Below are positions 9,389 to 17,071 of a DNA stretch of 40,212 nt, in pieces. A model generated the notes under the pieces. The model saw only the letters and a list, made by a program, of their open reading frames with translations, was not told the origin of the DNA and made no database searches. Source of the stretch: Actinomycetes bacterium (lineage in GTDB: Bacteria > Actinomycetota > Thermoleophilia > Solirubrobacterales > Solirubrobacteraceae); assembly GCA_021820105.1 (NCBI GenBank), contig JAKAED010000016.1:1-40212 (forward strand), read 5' to 3'. How positions within the stretch are numbered: position 1 is the first letter of the stretch; each line of letters opens with the position of its first letter. Position numbers and translations under genes: made by a program.

Positions 9389-10203
9389 CGGCCGAGCCTC
9401 GCGCGGTCGGCCGCCGCCCGTTCGCACCACTGGCGCACCGCCTCAGAGTCACCTGAGTGCAGAAATCCGCTGAACTCCTCAAGCAGCTGGACGGCGTCGT
9501 CAATGGCCGCCGCCACCTCAGCGCGGTTATCGACAAAGATCGAACTCCACATCGCTGGATTCGAGCCCGCGACTCGAGTCGCGTCGCGGAAGCTGGGTCC
9601 CGAACTGCCATCGACCCCTGCGCGCAGAGCGTGCGCCACCAGCACATTTGCAAACACATGCGGCAGATGAGAGACGGTCGCCATCAGCCGATCGTGCAGC
9701 TCAGCGTCCAACTCGACAGGCTCGGCACCAAGGGCGGTGAGCAGATCGCGCACGCGCTGAGCACACCAGGCGGCGGTCTGCTCGGACGGGCACAGGTACC
9801 AGGTGCTGCCGGCGAACAGGTCGGCGCGTGCGTTTCTGACGCCGCTGCTCTCGGCACCGGCCAGCGGGTGGCCACCGATGAATCTGGGATCGCCGATCGA
9901 GTCGACGATGGTCTGCTTGGTGGAGCCGACGTCTGTGACCACGCAATCCTGCGGTGCGGCCGCCAGTACCTCCCTGACAAGCCGCGGCACGCTGTCCACC
10001 GGAGCCGCGACGAAGACCGCCTGCGCGGTGGCGACGGCGCCGGCAAGCGAGCCGGCGCCGGAGGAGATCGCACCGCGGTCGAGCGCCGTCCGGACCGCCA
10101 CCGGATCGGAGTCCCAGCCGCCCACCTCAGCCTGCAGCCGCTCCCGCGCTCCCAGCGCGATCGAGCCCCCGATCAGACCCAGACCGACGATCGCTACGCG
10201 CAC
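9385..10203 (-). CDS. tyrA: Prephenate (or arogenate) dehydrogenase
   Basis: TyrA oxidatively decarboxylates prephenate or arogenate toward tyrosine using NAD(P)+. The 272 residues start MRVAIVGLGLIGGS, a dinucleotide-binding GxGxxG. They contain the family stretches TDVGSTKQTIV and FIGGHPLAGAESSGV, and the conserved histidine segment MATVSHLPHVFAN. There is no fused chorismate mutase and no C-terminal ACT domain, so Tyr feedback through ACT is not expected; chorismate mutase is encoded separately by aroH. The start is GTG 10203, 6 bases after the aroF stop. Substrate and cofactor choice cannot be read from the sequence alone. Confidence 0.93.
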   Translation of the reverse strand: MRVAIVGLGLIGGSIALGARERLQAEVGGWDSDPVAVRTALDRGAISSGAGSLAGAVATAQAVFVAAPVDSVPRLVREVLAAAPQDCVVTDVGSTKQTIVDSIGDPRFIGGHPLAGAESSGVRNARADLFAGSTWYLCPSEQTAAWCAQRVRDLLTALGAEPVELDAELHDRLMATVSHLPHVFANVLVAHALRAGVDGSSGPSFRDATRVAGSNPAMWSSIFVDNRAEVAAAIDDAVQLLEEFSGFLHSGDSEAVRQWCERAAADRARLGR

Positions 10204-10209
10204 CGGAGC

Positions 10210-11391
10210 CTAACTGTGGTGTGCGCGACGCCGGCGAACCGCCGCCGCCAGTTCCTCGAGGACCTCAACCGTCGCATCCCAACCCATGCAGCCATCGGTG
10301 ATCGACTGGCCGTAGGTCAGCGACTCCAGCGGTCCGGGCGATTGGTTGCCCGCCACCAGGAAGGACTCGATCATCACGCCGGTGATCGTGCGGTCGCCTG
10401 CTGCCACCTGCTCACCAACGACACGCGCGACCTCAGGCTGACGTTCCGGGCGCTTACCGCTGTTGTCGTGGGAGAGGTCGATCACAACCCGCTCGGGCAG
10501 ATTCGACTCACGCAGCAGCGCATTGGCGCGAGCCACTGACTCAGCGTCATAGTTCGTGCCGGACTTACCGCCGCGCAGGATGATGTGGCAGTCGTGGTTG
10601 CCGCGCGTGTGCAGGATCGCCGAGCGGCCGTCCGCGTCGATGCCGGCAAATGCGTGCCGTGCCGCGGCGGCGCGGACGGCGTCGACCGCCACCTGCAGGT
10701 TGCCGTCGGTGCGGTTCTTGTAGCCGACTGGCATCGACAGGCCCGAGCCGAGCTGGCGGTGGATCTGGCTCTCCGTGGTACGGGCACCGATCGCGCCCCA
10801 GGAGACGAGGTCGGATATGTACTGCGGGGTGATGGGATCAAGGAACTCGCAGCCCACCGGCACGCCGAGTCCAAGCACCTCCAGCAGGAAGCGGCGCGCC
10901 ATCCGCAGGCCGGTGTTCACGTCGCCGGAGCCGTCAAGGTGCGGATCGTTGATCAGCCCCTTCCAGCCGATCGTCGTGCGCGGCTTCTCAAAGTAGACGC
11001 GCATCATCACGAGCAGATCCTGCCCAAGGCGCTTGGCCTCAACGCTGAGCCGCTCCGCGTACTCCCGCGCGGCGTTCACGTCGTGGACGCTGCAGGGACC
11101 CACCACGACCAGGAGGCGGTCATCTTCGCGGTCAAGGACAGCGTGAGCTTCAGCGCGGCCTCGCAGGAGCACGTCAACGCGCTCGCCGGTGAGCGGCAGC
11201 TCATCGAACAGCTCCTGTGGCGTGATCAGCGGAACAAGTCGCTCGATCCGCTGATCGCGGACGGCATCACCCTGGTTTGCACGGACCACGGTCATCACGC
11301 TCGGCACTTCCTCTGGCGGTTCATCGTTGAAATCCTCATCGGCTACATGGACTGTACGGAAACAGCCGCGAGGGGTTACGCCACGCGGCAT
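10210..11391 (-). CDS. aroF: 3-deoxy-7-phosphoheptulonate (DAHP) synthase, AroG/AroF/AroH type
   Basis: This enzyme makes DAHP from PEP and erythrose-4-phosphate and commits carbon to aromatic amino acids. It is a class I (E. coli-like) enzyme. Key stretches are DDRLLVVVGPCSVHD, YFEKPRTTIGWKGLINDP, RTTESQIHRQLGSGLS, KNRTDGNLQVAVDA and VIDLSHDNSGK. ATG 11391 gives 393 residues and has an excellent Shine-Dalgarno (GGAGGTGA, 7 bases upstream). An alternative ATG at 11295 (361 residues) has a weaker site (AGAGGAAG) but is where homology to E. coli AroG begins, so the first 32 residues may be an extension or untranslated. An aromatic leader peptide and an RNA stem lie upstream. tyrA, aroA and cmk follow directly. 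Confidence 0.94.
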   Translation of the reverse strand: MPRGVTPRGCFRTVHVADEDFNDEPPEEVPSVMTVVRANQGDAVRDQRIERLVPLITPQELFDELPLTGERVDVLLRGRAEAHAVLDREDDRLLVVVGPCSVHDVNAAREYAERLSVEAKRLGQDLLVMMRVYFEKPRTTIGWKGLINDPHLDGSGDVNTGLRMARRFLLEVLGLGVPVGCEFLDPITPQYISDLVSWGAIGARTTESQIHRQLGSGLSMPVGYKNRTDGNLQVAVDAVRAAAARHAFAGIDADGRSAILHTRGNHDCHIILRGGKSGTNYDAESVARANALLRESNLPERVVIDLSHDNSGKRPERQPEVARVVGEQVAAGDRTITGVMIESFLVAGNQSPGPLESLTYGQSITDGCMGWDATVEVLEELAAAVRRRRAHHS

Positions 11392-11398
11392 GGCGTGC

Positions 11399-11491
11399 TC
11401 ACCTCCGGCGCTCGGCTCCGCTTCAAACGCCCGCACGCCTGACGGACGAAAAGGGATGTGCCAGCCGAGCGCCTAGCTAAATCGCCAGGCG
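11399..11491 (-). promoter_or_regulatory. Predicted switchable RNA leader before aroF
   Basis: On the minus strand GGCGCTCGGCT (11463-11473) pairs perfectly with AGCCGAGCGCC (11407-11417), an 11-bp stem with a 45-base loop. The 5' arm starts at the last base of the leader-peptide TAG. The 3' arm directly touches the GGAGGTGA ribosome site (11399-11406) of aroF. A competing hairpin pairs CGCCT (11487-11491, over the last Ala-Trp codons) with AGGCG (11470-11474), sharing 4 bases with the 5' arm. A ribosome stalled at the Tyr/Trp codons would therefore change which stem forms. There is no U-tract, so translational control is as likely as transcription attenuation. The mechanism is inference. Confidence 0.6.
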
Positions 11492-11544
11492 TAGTAGCGC
11501 GCGTAGAAGGACCAGCCGATGGTGTTGGGGCGAGATCCGTTCAT
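11473..11544 (-). CDS. Putative aromatic leader peptide controlling DAHP synthase
   Basis: A 23-codon ORF from ATG 11544 to TAG 11473. Its last 13 residues are WSFYARYYAWRFS: two Trp, two Phe and three Tyr, the three end products of the pathway that the next gene begins. Leader peptides of this kind sense charged tRNA by ribosome stalling in trp, phe and his operons (established knowledge). No clear Shine-Dalgarno precedes the ATG. A possible -10 box TAGCCT (11561-11566) would give a 5' end only a few bases upstream, so translation may start near the mRNA end. The ORF is short and evidence is compositional plus positional; conservation was not tested. Confidence 0.72.
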   Translation of the reverse strand: MNGSRPNTIGWSFYARYYAWRFS

Positions 11545-11560
11545 ACGCGTCTGACGTGGA

Positions 11561-11566
11561 AGGCTA
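11561..11566 (-). promoter_or_regulatory. Candidate -10 box for the aroF leader transcript
   Basis: TAGCCT on the minus strand fits the actinobacterial TANNNT pattern. It lies 16 bases before the leader-peptide ATG, so a transcript would start about 9 bases upstream of it. No convincing -35 is visible. This is weak, motif-only evidence. Confidence 0.3.
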
Positions 11567-11613
11567 CCACCAGTGATGAGCAGCCGCAGAACGAAAGCCC
11601 GGAGCGCGTCGCC

Positions 11614-11643
11614 GGTCCGGGCCTCCAACCGGCGGCCCGGACC
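11614..11643 (-). terminator. GC-rich hairpin after the secreted Cys-repeat gene
   Basis: A perfect 10-bp inverted repeat (GGTCCGGGCC / GGCCCGGACC) with a 10-base loop lies about 38 bases beyond the stop of the secreted protein gene. It precedes the aroF leader on the same strand. There is no T-tract on either side, so it is a hairpin terminator candidate of the U-less kind often seen in high-GC genomes, or a structural element in the aroF upstream region. Confidence 0.45.
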
Positions 11644-11681
11644 ACAGAGGCGAGCGTCGGTGGCGAACGCGCCAGACGCTT

Positions 11682-13805
11682 TCAGATCCTGGCGTGCAGC
11701 GTTGAGCTGTTGCCGCCGGCCGCCCGCGCAACCACCGTCACCGACAACTTCGCATGCCGGCTCGACGCCAGCGCATGCCGACCATTGCCCGACAGCCTGA
11801 CCTTCACCTGCCCGGTGTGCCCCGCCCGGACCGAGTAATGCGCGGACGCGATCACAACCATCCGCCTACGACGCACCCGCCTGCCGTGAAGCTTGACCAC
11901 CACGAACTCAGCCGTCCGCAACTTCACGGTCCCATGACAGGGCCTCACCGAACAGCGCAACCCAACATCCAGGCGCCCACCGCGCACCAGCTTTGCCCCC
12001 AACACCCGCACGTGCGGCCTCACCACGTGCTCCGGCGAGACCGAGGTCATAGTCGTGGTCGTTGGTGTCGGCACCGCCGGAACCGTGATCGACAGAGACC
12101 GCGTCGCCGTCTGCACCGGCACCCCCGTACCCGTCACCTGCACCGTGAAGGACCCCGACGCAGCAGCCGTGGGCGTGCCCGAGATCACACCCGTCTGCGT
12201 ATCCAAACTCAAACCCGCCGGCAGCTTGCCCGACACCACAGACCACGAATACGAGCCCCAGGCACCCGACGCCACCAACGATGCCGAATACGAGGAACCA
12301 ACCACACCACCGCCCAAACTTGTCGTCGTCACCGCCAGCGGCGCCTGAATGTCGAGCACGTAAGGACCGTAACTGCCATTGCTGTTCTGGTATTGACCAA
12401 CCGCCACGCACGAACCCGCCGTCCCGCACCCGACACCCTCAAGCGAGGGCTGTGCCCCAGCCGCCAGGGAGTCAGCCGGCACCGGGGCCAGTAGCCCTGT
12501 GCCCGGGGTGCCGCCGCTGACCGGCACCAGCAGCGAGTCAGAGTTGAACGCTGTGCCCACGGAGAGGCAGAACCCGGCATCCGGGCAGGCAACGCTCGCG
12601 AGGAGGCTGCGTGGTGCGGAGGTCGGGTTTGCGGGCAGCGTCACGCCGGCGAGAACCGGCGTTGCAGCGGGCGCCACCGTGGCCACGGCCGCCAACGGCA
12701 GGTTCGCGTTGTTGGTGTACTGCCCCACCGCCTGGCAGGAGCTCGTGTCGCAGGCAACGTCGTGGAAGGAGCTCCAGCGCGATCCTCCCGAGGGCAGGGC
12801 GATCTCAGTCGCCGGCGCAGGCTGCCCACCGGTGATCTGGACGACGATCGGCCAGATCACGTTGACACCGGTCGCCCCCGAGTAGGCCTCGCCGGCCGCC
12901 ACGCACGGGCCGTCCGGCCGGCAGCCGACGGCGTCGAGTGTCGCCGCGCCGACATTGGTCGGCAACTTGACCTCAAGACCAGAGCCGACCGTGGCACCCG
13001 CGATGGGCACCACCAACGCCTGATAGTCGACGCCGCTGCTGTCAAGGTAAGACCCGACGGCCACACATGACGCGGCGGCTGAGCAGGCCACCTTCGTCAG
13101 GCTCGCGTCCTGGGTGTTTCCCCCTGAAGCAGGGAACGCGTTTGCGGGCTGTGTGGCACCGACACCCTGCCCGGCCACGCCGTTGATGATCGGTACCACC
13201 AACGGCTGGTTGCCTTCGGTGTTTGAGTAATAGCCGGCGGCGACGCAGTATCCCGCCACCGGACAGCTCACGCTGTACAGCTGCGAGCTCTGTGCACCCT
13301 GCGGCAGCTTCACCTCCTGACCTTGGCCCGGCACGCCATTCTGGATCGGCACGACCAGCGCGTGCACGGTCTTGGAGGCGTCCGTGTAGTGGCCCACGGC
13401 TACGCAGGCGCCGCCCGCCGTGCAACTGGCCTGCGTCAGGTCGACAGACCGCATGCTTGGCGCCGCGTCCTTGGGCAACGCGACGTTTGCAGCGGACCCT
13501 GGCAGGCCGTCTGTGATCGGCACGACCACGCCCTGCTCGGTCGTGGTCTGGTCAAAGTAGTGGCCGACGGATACGCAGTTGCCGGCTGACCAGCAGCTGG
13601 GCGCAGACAGCGCGAAGAATCTGGTTGAGTTCGCGCCCGCCGGCAGCCTTGCCGCCACCGCGCCTGTCACGAACTGCGGTGGCGCCTGGGCGCCTGCCCG
13701 CGGGGCACCCAATGTCATGCTGAGCGACAGAACCGCAAGCGCCAGGATCGCGCTCCGCGGCCTCCCCTGTCCGCCCAACCATCGATTGAGTTTCAAACCG
13801 ATCAC
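11682..13805 (-). CDS. Secreted Cys-repeat (propeller-like) protein with Ig-like domain
   Basis: Function unknown. The start is GTG 13805, with a strong Shine-Dalgarno (GGAAGGAG, 5 bases upstream); the upstream ATG at 13850 has none. The 707 residues begin with a signal peptide (basic start, hydrophobic 19-32, probable cleavage after AGAQA near 41). Eight repeats of about 50-60 residues follow (about 65-490). Each has a Cys pair, C-x5-C in seven and C-x4-C in one (Cys 71/77 to 460/466), usually followed by VAVGxY. A putative Ig (He_PIG-type) domain spans about 490-575, with PAGLSLDTQTGVISGTP. A basic C-terminal domain contains CSVRPCHGTVKL, a motif style common in secreted actinobacterial proteins. 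There is no catalytic motif, no sortase signal and no C-terminal anchor. It probably works outside the cell in binding or structure. Confidence 0.85.
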   Translation of the reverse strand: MIGLKLNRWLGGQGRPRSAILALAVLSLSMTLGAPRAGAQAPPQFVTGAVAARLPAGANSTRFFALSAPSCWSAGNCVSVGHYFDQTTTEQGVVVPITDGLPGSAANVALPKDAAPSMRSVDLTQASCTAGGACVAVGHYTDASKTVHALVVPIQNGVPGQGQEVKLPQGAQSSQLYSVSCPVAGYCVAAGYYSNTEGNQPLVVPIINGVAGQGVGATQPANAFPASGGNTQDASLTKVACSAAASCVAVGSYLDSSGVDYQALVVPIAGATVGSGLEVKLPTNVGAATLDAVGCRPDGPCVAAGEAYSGATGVNVIWPIVVQITGGQPAPATEIALPSGGSRWSSFHDVACDTSSCQAVGQYTNNANLPLAAVATVAPAATPVLAGVTLPANPTSAPRSLLASVACPDAGFCLSVGTAFNSDSLLVPVSGGTPGTGLLAPVPADSLAAGAQPSLEGVGCGTAGSCVAVGQYQNSNGSYGPYVLDIQAPLAVTTTSLGGGVVGSSYSASLVASGAWGSYSWSVVSGKLPAGLSLDTQTGVISGTPTAAASGSFTVQVTGTGVPVQTATRSLSITVPAVPTPTTTTMTSVSPEHVVRPHVRVLGAKLVRGGRLDVGLRCSVRPCHGTVKLRTAEFVVVKLHGRRVRRRRMVVIASAHYSVRAGHTGQVKVRLSGNGRHALASSRHAKLSVTVVARAAGGNSSTLHARI

Positions 13806-13993
13806 AGATGCTCCTTCCGGGGCCGTTTCACACAGAACGACCGTGAGCATGCAGCTAAGACCCCACCCCGCACATCGGGCAACCGCCCATCGTTAGCAGC
13901 CCTGAGCGCGTCTTAGGCTCCGGGCCGACGCCTTAGCGATGTCCCGCATCCGGCGATCCACCGGCAACTCAGGTTGCGCTGAGAGACGGTCCC

Positions 13994-15073
13994 TCAGCGG
14001 TCGCCGAGCGCTGACAGGAAACGGCTGTTCTCCGCCTCCGTGCCGAGCGTGACCCTGATAAAACCGGGGCCGCCCAGCGCACTTCCGGCCCTGACGAGCA
14101 CTCCGCGATCCTTCAGGGCGGCCACCACGGGCCCGTCCTGGTCGTCGTCCGCGACCCGTACCCAGAGGAAGTTCGCGTCACTCTGCGCCACCCAATAGCC
14201 CCGAGCCCGGAGTTCCTCGGTCACGCCGGTACGGGCAGCAACCGTCGCCACCACGCGGCGCTCGACCTCATCCTGGTACTTCACCGCCTCCACCGCCGCG
14301 GCCTGCGCTGCGCCGGTCAGATAGAACGGCTGGCGCACCTGGTCCACGGCCACGCGGAACGACTCGCTGCCGCACAGCCCGTACCCGACCCGCAGACCAG
14401 CAAGTCCGTACACCTTGGAGAACGTGCGCAGAATCACGAGGTTCGGGAAGCGCGCGAGCAGCGGCAGCGATGCCAGCGGATCCCCGACCGTAAGCGAGAA
14501 CTCAACGTAGGCCTCGTCCAGGATCACGCACACGTGCGGAGGCACCCGCTCGAGGAAGGCTTCGATCTGCTCCAGCGGGAGCGCCGTGCCAGTCGGATTG
14601 TTGGGGTTGCAGACCAACACAAGCCGGGTGGCGACCGTGATCTCAGCGAGCATCGCCTCCAGGTCAAGGCTCGCATCGGCCCTCAGCGGCACCTCGATCG
14701 CGCGGGCACCACTGGCGGCCGCCAGGTGCGGATAGATGCTGAACGAGGGCCAGGCATAGACCAACTCGGCACCTGGCTCGAGCAGCGCCTCGCCGGCGGA
14801 GAGCAGCAAATCGCAGGAGCCGGAACCGAGCGCGATCCTCTCCCACGGGATGCCGTAGCGCTCGGACAGCGCCCGACGCAGCTGCATGTAGGAGGGGTCG
14901 GGGTAGCGGTTGGCACCGAGTACAGCGTGTCGGGCCGCCTCCACCACGGGTTCCAGCGGGCCGAACACAGCCTCATTGGAGGCCAGCATCGCGACATCTG
15001 CACCCAGGTCATACCCGGCGGCCACAGGGTAGACGGGGATCCGACGGGTCTTCTCGGCGAACTCCAGGGACAT
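13994..15073 (-). CDS. hisC: HisC-family PLP aminotransferase (histidinol-phosphate or aromatic)
   Basis: A class I/II PLP aminotransferase of 359 residues. The PLP lysine is Lys220 in TFSKVYGLAGLRVGYG. NPNNPTGT (156-163) and DEAYVEF (186-192) are the family cofactor-binding signatures, and an Arg near the C-terminus (GFIRVTLGT) would bind the carboxylate. By sequence it is HisC-like. By position, between chorismate mutase and the DAHP synthase-TyrA-AroA genes, it may instead transaminate phenylpyruvate or hydroxyphenylpyruvate, a role some HisC-family enzymes have. It starts at ATG 15073, 16 bases after aroH. The symbol reflects the family, not a proven substrate. Confidence 0.85.
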   Translation of the reverse strand: MSLEFAEKTRRIPVYPVAAGYDLGADVAMLASNEAVFGPLEPVVEAARHAVLGANRYPDPSYMQLRRALSERYGIPWERIALGSGSCDLLLSAGEALLEPGAELVYAWPSFSIYPHLAAASGARAIEVPLRADASLDLEAMLAEITVATRLVLVCNPNNPTGTALPLEQIEAFLERVPPHVCVILDEAYVEFSLTVGDPLASLPLLARFPNLVILRTFSKVYGLAGLRVGYGLCGSESFRVAVDQVRQPFYLTGAAQAAAVEAVKYQDEVERRVVATVAARTGVTEELRARGYWVAQSDANFLWVRVADDDQDGPVVAALKDRGVLVRAGSALGGPGFIRVTLGTEAENSRFLSALGDR

Positions 15074-15089
15074 CAGAGCGAGGCTACCG

Positions 15090-15458
15090 CTACTGGGCAG
15101 AATCGAGGTCGGAGCGGAGCGCTCGGGCCTCTCTCAGGTAGACGTGGCGCGGGACATGGGACTCCTCCGCGTAGTAGTGCAGGAGCGTCCTGACCACGCG
15201 CGGCAGCGACCCGGGCACCGGGACCTCCCTGGTGCAGAGCAGTGGCACGCGACTCAGCCCGAGCTGCCGAGCAGCCACCGCGGGGAACTCGGCATCAAGG
15301 TCGTCCGTCAGCGTGAAGATGCAGCTGACCATGGTCTCCGGACTCAGCTCATTCCGTGCGATCAACTCGCGCATCAGCTCATCGGTCGCGGCTAGTATCG
15401 ACTCCGCGTCGTTGCGCTCCACGCTATTGGCGCCCCTGAGCGCAAACAACCGCTGCAT
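15090..15458 (-). CDS. aroH: Chorismate mutase, AroH (monofunctional) type
   Basis: AroH converts chorismate to prephenate, the branch toward Phe and Tyr. The 122 residues match the Bacillus AroH fold rather than the helical AroQ class. Family stretches are LRGANSVERNDAESIL at the N-terminus, FTLTDDLDAEFPAVAAR, VPLLCTREVPVPGSLPRVVR (active-site Cys, Glu and Arg region) and HVYLREARALRSDL at the end. It is free-standing. No Shine-Dalgarno is obvious before ATG 15458. It lies 16 bases before the aminotransferase gene and is divergent from the first glycosyltransferase gene across a 68-base gap. Confidence 0.94.
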   Translation of the reverse strand: MQRLFALRGANSVERNDAESILAATDELMRELIARNELSPETMVSCIFTLTDDLDAEFPAVAARQLGLSRVPLLCTREVPVPGSLPRVVRTLLHYYAEESHVPRHVYLREARALRSDLDSAQ

Positions 15459-15482
15459 AGGGGCCGCATTCTGCCAGAGCCG

Positions 15483-15507
15483 GGTTCCCGCCGCTTTGTT
15501 GGGAACC
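15483..15507. promoter_or_regulatory. Inverted repeat in the aroH / glycosyltransferase divergent gap
   Basis: A perfect 7-bp inverted repeat GGTTCCC / GGGAACC with an 11-base spacer sits in the 68-base gap between two divergent genes, followed on the plus strand by TTTATCTAAACC. It could be an operator or a short hairpin. No -35/-10 pair is convincing on either strand. Confidence 0.3.
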
Positions 15508-15526
15508 TTTATCTAAACCTGACATC

Positions 15527-17053
15527 GTGCCGCGCGTGCCAATCCTCCTGCTCACCGCAATCGGTGCCCTTCTGCGCTTCTACGCGATCGGTCGGCAGGG
15601 CTTCTGGTACGACGAGTCCTACACCGTATACCTGGTTCATCACTCGCCGGGAACCATGCTGGGCCTGATCCCGTCGACCGAGTCAACGCCCCCGCTCTAC
15701 TACTGCGTTGCGTGGGTCTGGGCACGCATCTTCGGCTTCGGTCCGGCCGGCCTGAAGTCGCTCTCCGCGCTCTGCGGAACCCTGACGATCCCCGTCGCTT
15801 ACGCCACCGCCCGCAAAATGCTTGGCAACCGACGTTCAGCGCTGATCGTAGGTGCGCTGACCGCCTTCAACCCCCTCCTGATCTGGTACTCCCAGGAGGC
15901 GCGAGCCTATGAGATGCTGGTGCTGTTTTCCGCGCTCACGCTGCTGATGTTCGCCTACGCGCGGGAGCGCCCACGACCGCCGGCGGTGGCGCTGTGGGGA
16001 CTGGCCTGCGCGCTGGCGTTGCTTACGCACTACTACGCCGCGATCGTGATCGTGCCCGAGGCTGCGTGGCTGCTCTACGAGCACCGCCACAGTCGCGCGG
16101 TGCGGTTGGCACTCGGAGGACTCGTCCTGGTGACGCTTGCGCTCGCTCCCCTTGCACTCAAGCAGAGCGGGAACGTCAGCAACCATTGGATCGCCCACGC
16201 GTCGTATCTGAGGCGGCTCCGACAGATCCCGGCGCTGTTCCTGATCGGGCCCGAGACGCATCTGCGGACGGTGCTCAAGTTCCTGGCGTTTGCGATGGTC
16301 GCGGTCGCCGTTGGTCTGCTGATCTGGCGCACTCGCAGACGCGAACGCCAGGGGGCACTGCTGCCCGGCGGCCTGGCACTGGCGGGCTTTCTGATCGCGG
16401 CAATCCCGGGCTACAGCACGTTCCTGGGCCGCAACGTACTCCCGCTGTGGCTGCCCGCCGCGCTGCTCCTCGCCGGCGGTCTTGGTGCGGCGCGAGCACG
16501 GCTGGCCGGTATCGGCGCTACCGCGACACTCTGCGCAATCGGCGTCGTCGGCGTGGTCAGCGTCGACACGACACACGCGTTCCAGCGCCCGAACTGGCAA
16601 CTCGTGGCCGATACGATCGGCCGCTGGCCGCCGCGCCACACCGCAGGCGCGGACGCGCGCATCGTCGTGGTTCAGGACAACCCGGGGGGCATGCCGCTAA
16701 GTCTGTATCTGGCTAATCTGCGCTACCTGAAGGCGTCCTCAGTGGCGCGGGTTTCGGAGATCGACATCATCGCCGCGCTGCCGCACAAGGGCCTCGGGGG
16801 CTTCTGCTGGTGGGGCTCAGAGTGCAACCTCGTACCCTCGCGCCTTGACCGCAACTACCACATTCCCGGCTTCCAGATAACGCTGCGAACGCGCGTACGA
16901 GACTTTGGGATACTGATTCTGCGCGCCCGGCACCCGACCACGGTCACTACGGCCGCCCTTCCGGCTGCCGTGGCCGACGAACGCCTCCGGCGCAGACGGC
17001 CAAACCACGACCCGGCACACGACGGCCAGTTTGTGCAGCAGTTCCCGGCCTGA
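15527..17053 (+). CDS. GT39-like polytopic membrane glycosyltransferase (first paralogue)
   Basis: A 508-residue integral membrane protein with about 10 hydrophobic segments, resembling the dolichol/polyprenyl-phosphate sugar-dependent transferases (PMT/ArnT, GT39). The conserved acidic pair in the first external loop is visible as Asp29-Glu30 (GFWYDESYTVY), the catalytic motif of the family. Other landmarks are STPPLYY (53-59) and FNPLLIWYSQEARAYEMLVL (about 114-133). The C-terminal extracytoplasmic part has CWWGSEC (427-433) followed by NLVPSRL. It probably moves a sugar from a lipid carrier to a cell-surface acceptor; donor and acceptor are unknown. It starts at GTG 15527 without a clear Shine-Dalgarno. 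The next gene is a paralogue, 18 bases downstream. Confidence 0.82.
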   Translation: MPRVPILLLTAIGALLRFYAIGRQGFWYDESYTVYLVHHSPGTMLGLIPSTESTPPLYYCVAWVWARIFGFGPAGLKSLSALCGTLTIPVAYATARKMLGNRRSALIVGALTAFNPLLIWYSQEARAYEMLVLFSALTLLMFAYARERPRPPAVALWGLACALALLTHYYAAIVIVPEAAWLLYEHRHSRAVRLALGGLVLVTLALAPLALKQSGNVSNHWIAHASYLRRLRQIPALFLIGPETHLRTVLKFLAFAMVAVAVGLLIWRTRRRERQGALLPGGLALAGFLIAAIPGYSTFLGRNVLPLWLPAALLLAGGLGAARARLAGIGATATLCAIGVVGVVSVDTTHAFQRPNWQLVADTIGRWPPRHTAGADARIVVVQDNPGGMPLSLYLANLRYLKASSVARVSEIDIIAALPHKGLGGFCWWGSECNLVPSRLDRNYHIPGFQITLRTRVRDFGILILRARHPTTVTTAALPAAVADERLRRRRPNHDPAHDGQFVQQFPA

Positions 17054-17071
17054 GTCTGTCACGCTGAGCGC

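Noticed and set aside
11458-11838. Plus-strand ORF across the aroF upstream region and the end of the secreted gene
   Set aside because: It runs antisense into the C-terminal domain of the secreted protein, has no ribosome site, and covers the leader-peptide region that is better explained on the minus strand.
13806-13993. Terminator or promoter between the aminotransferase and secreted protein genes
   Set aside because: Only short 4-5 bp palindromes (such as CTCAG / CTGAG near 13970-13985) are present. None is strong enough to report, and no clear -35/-10 pair is seen.
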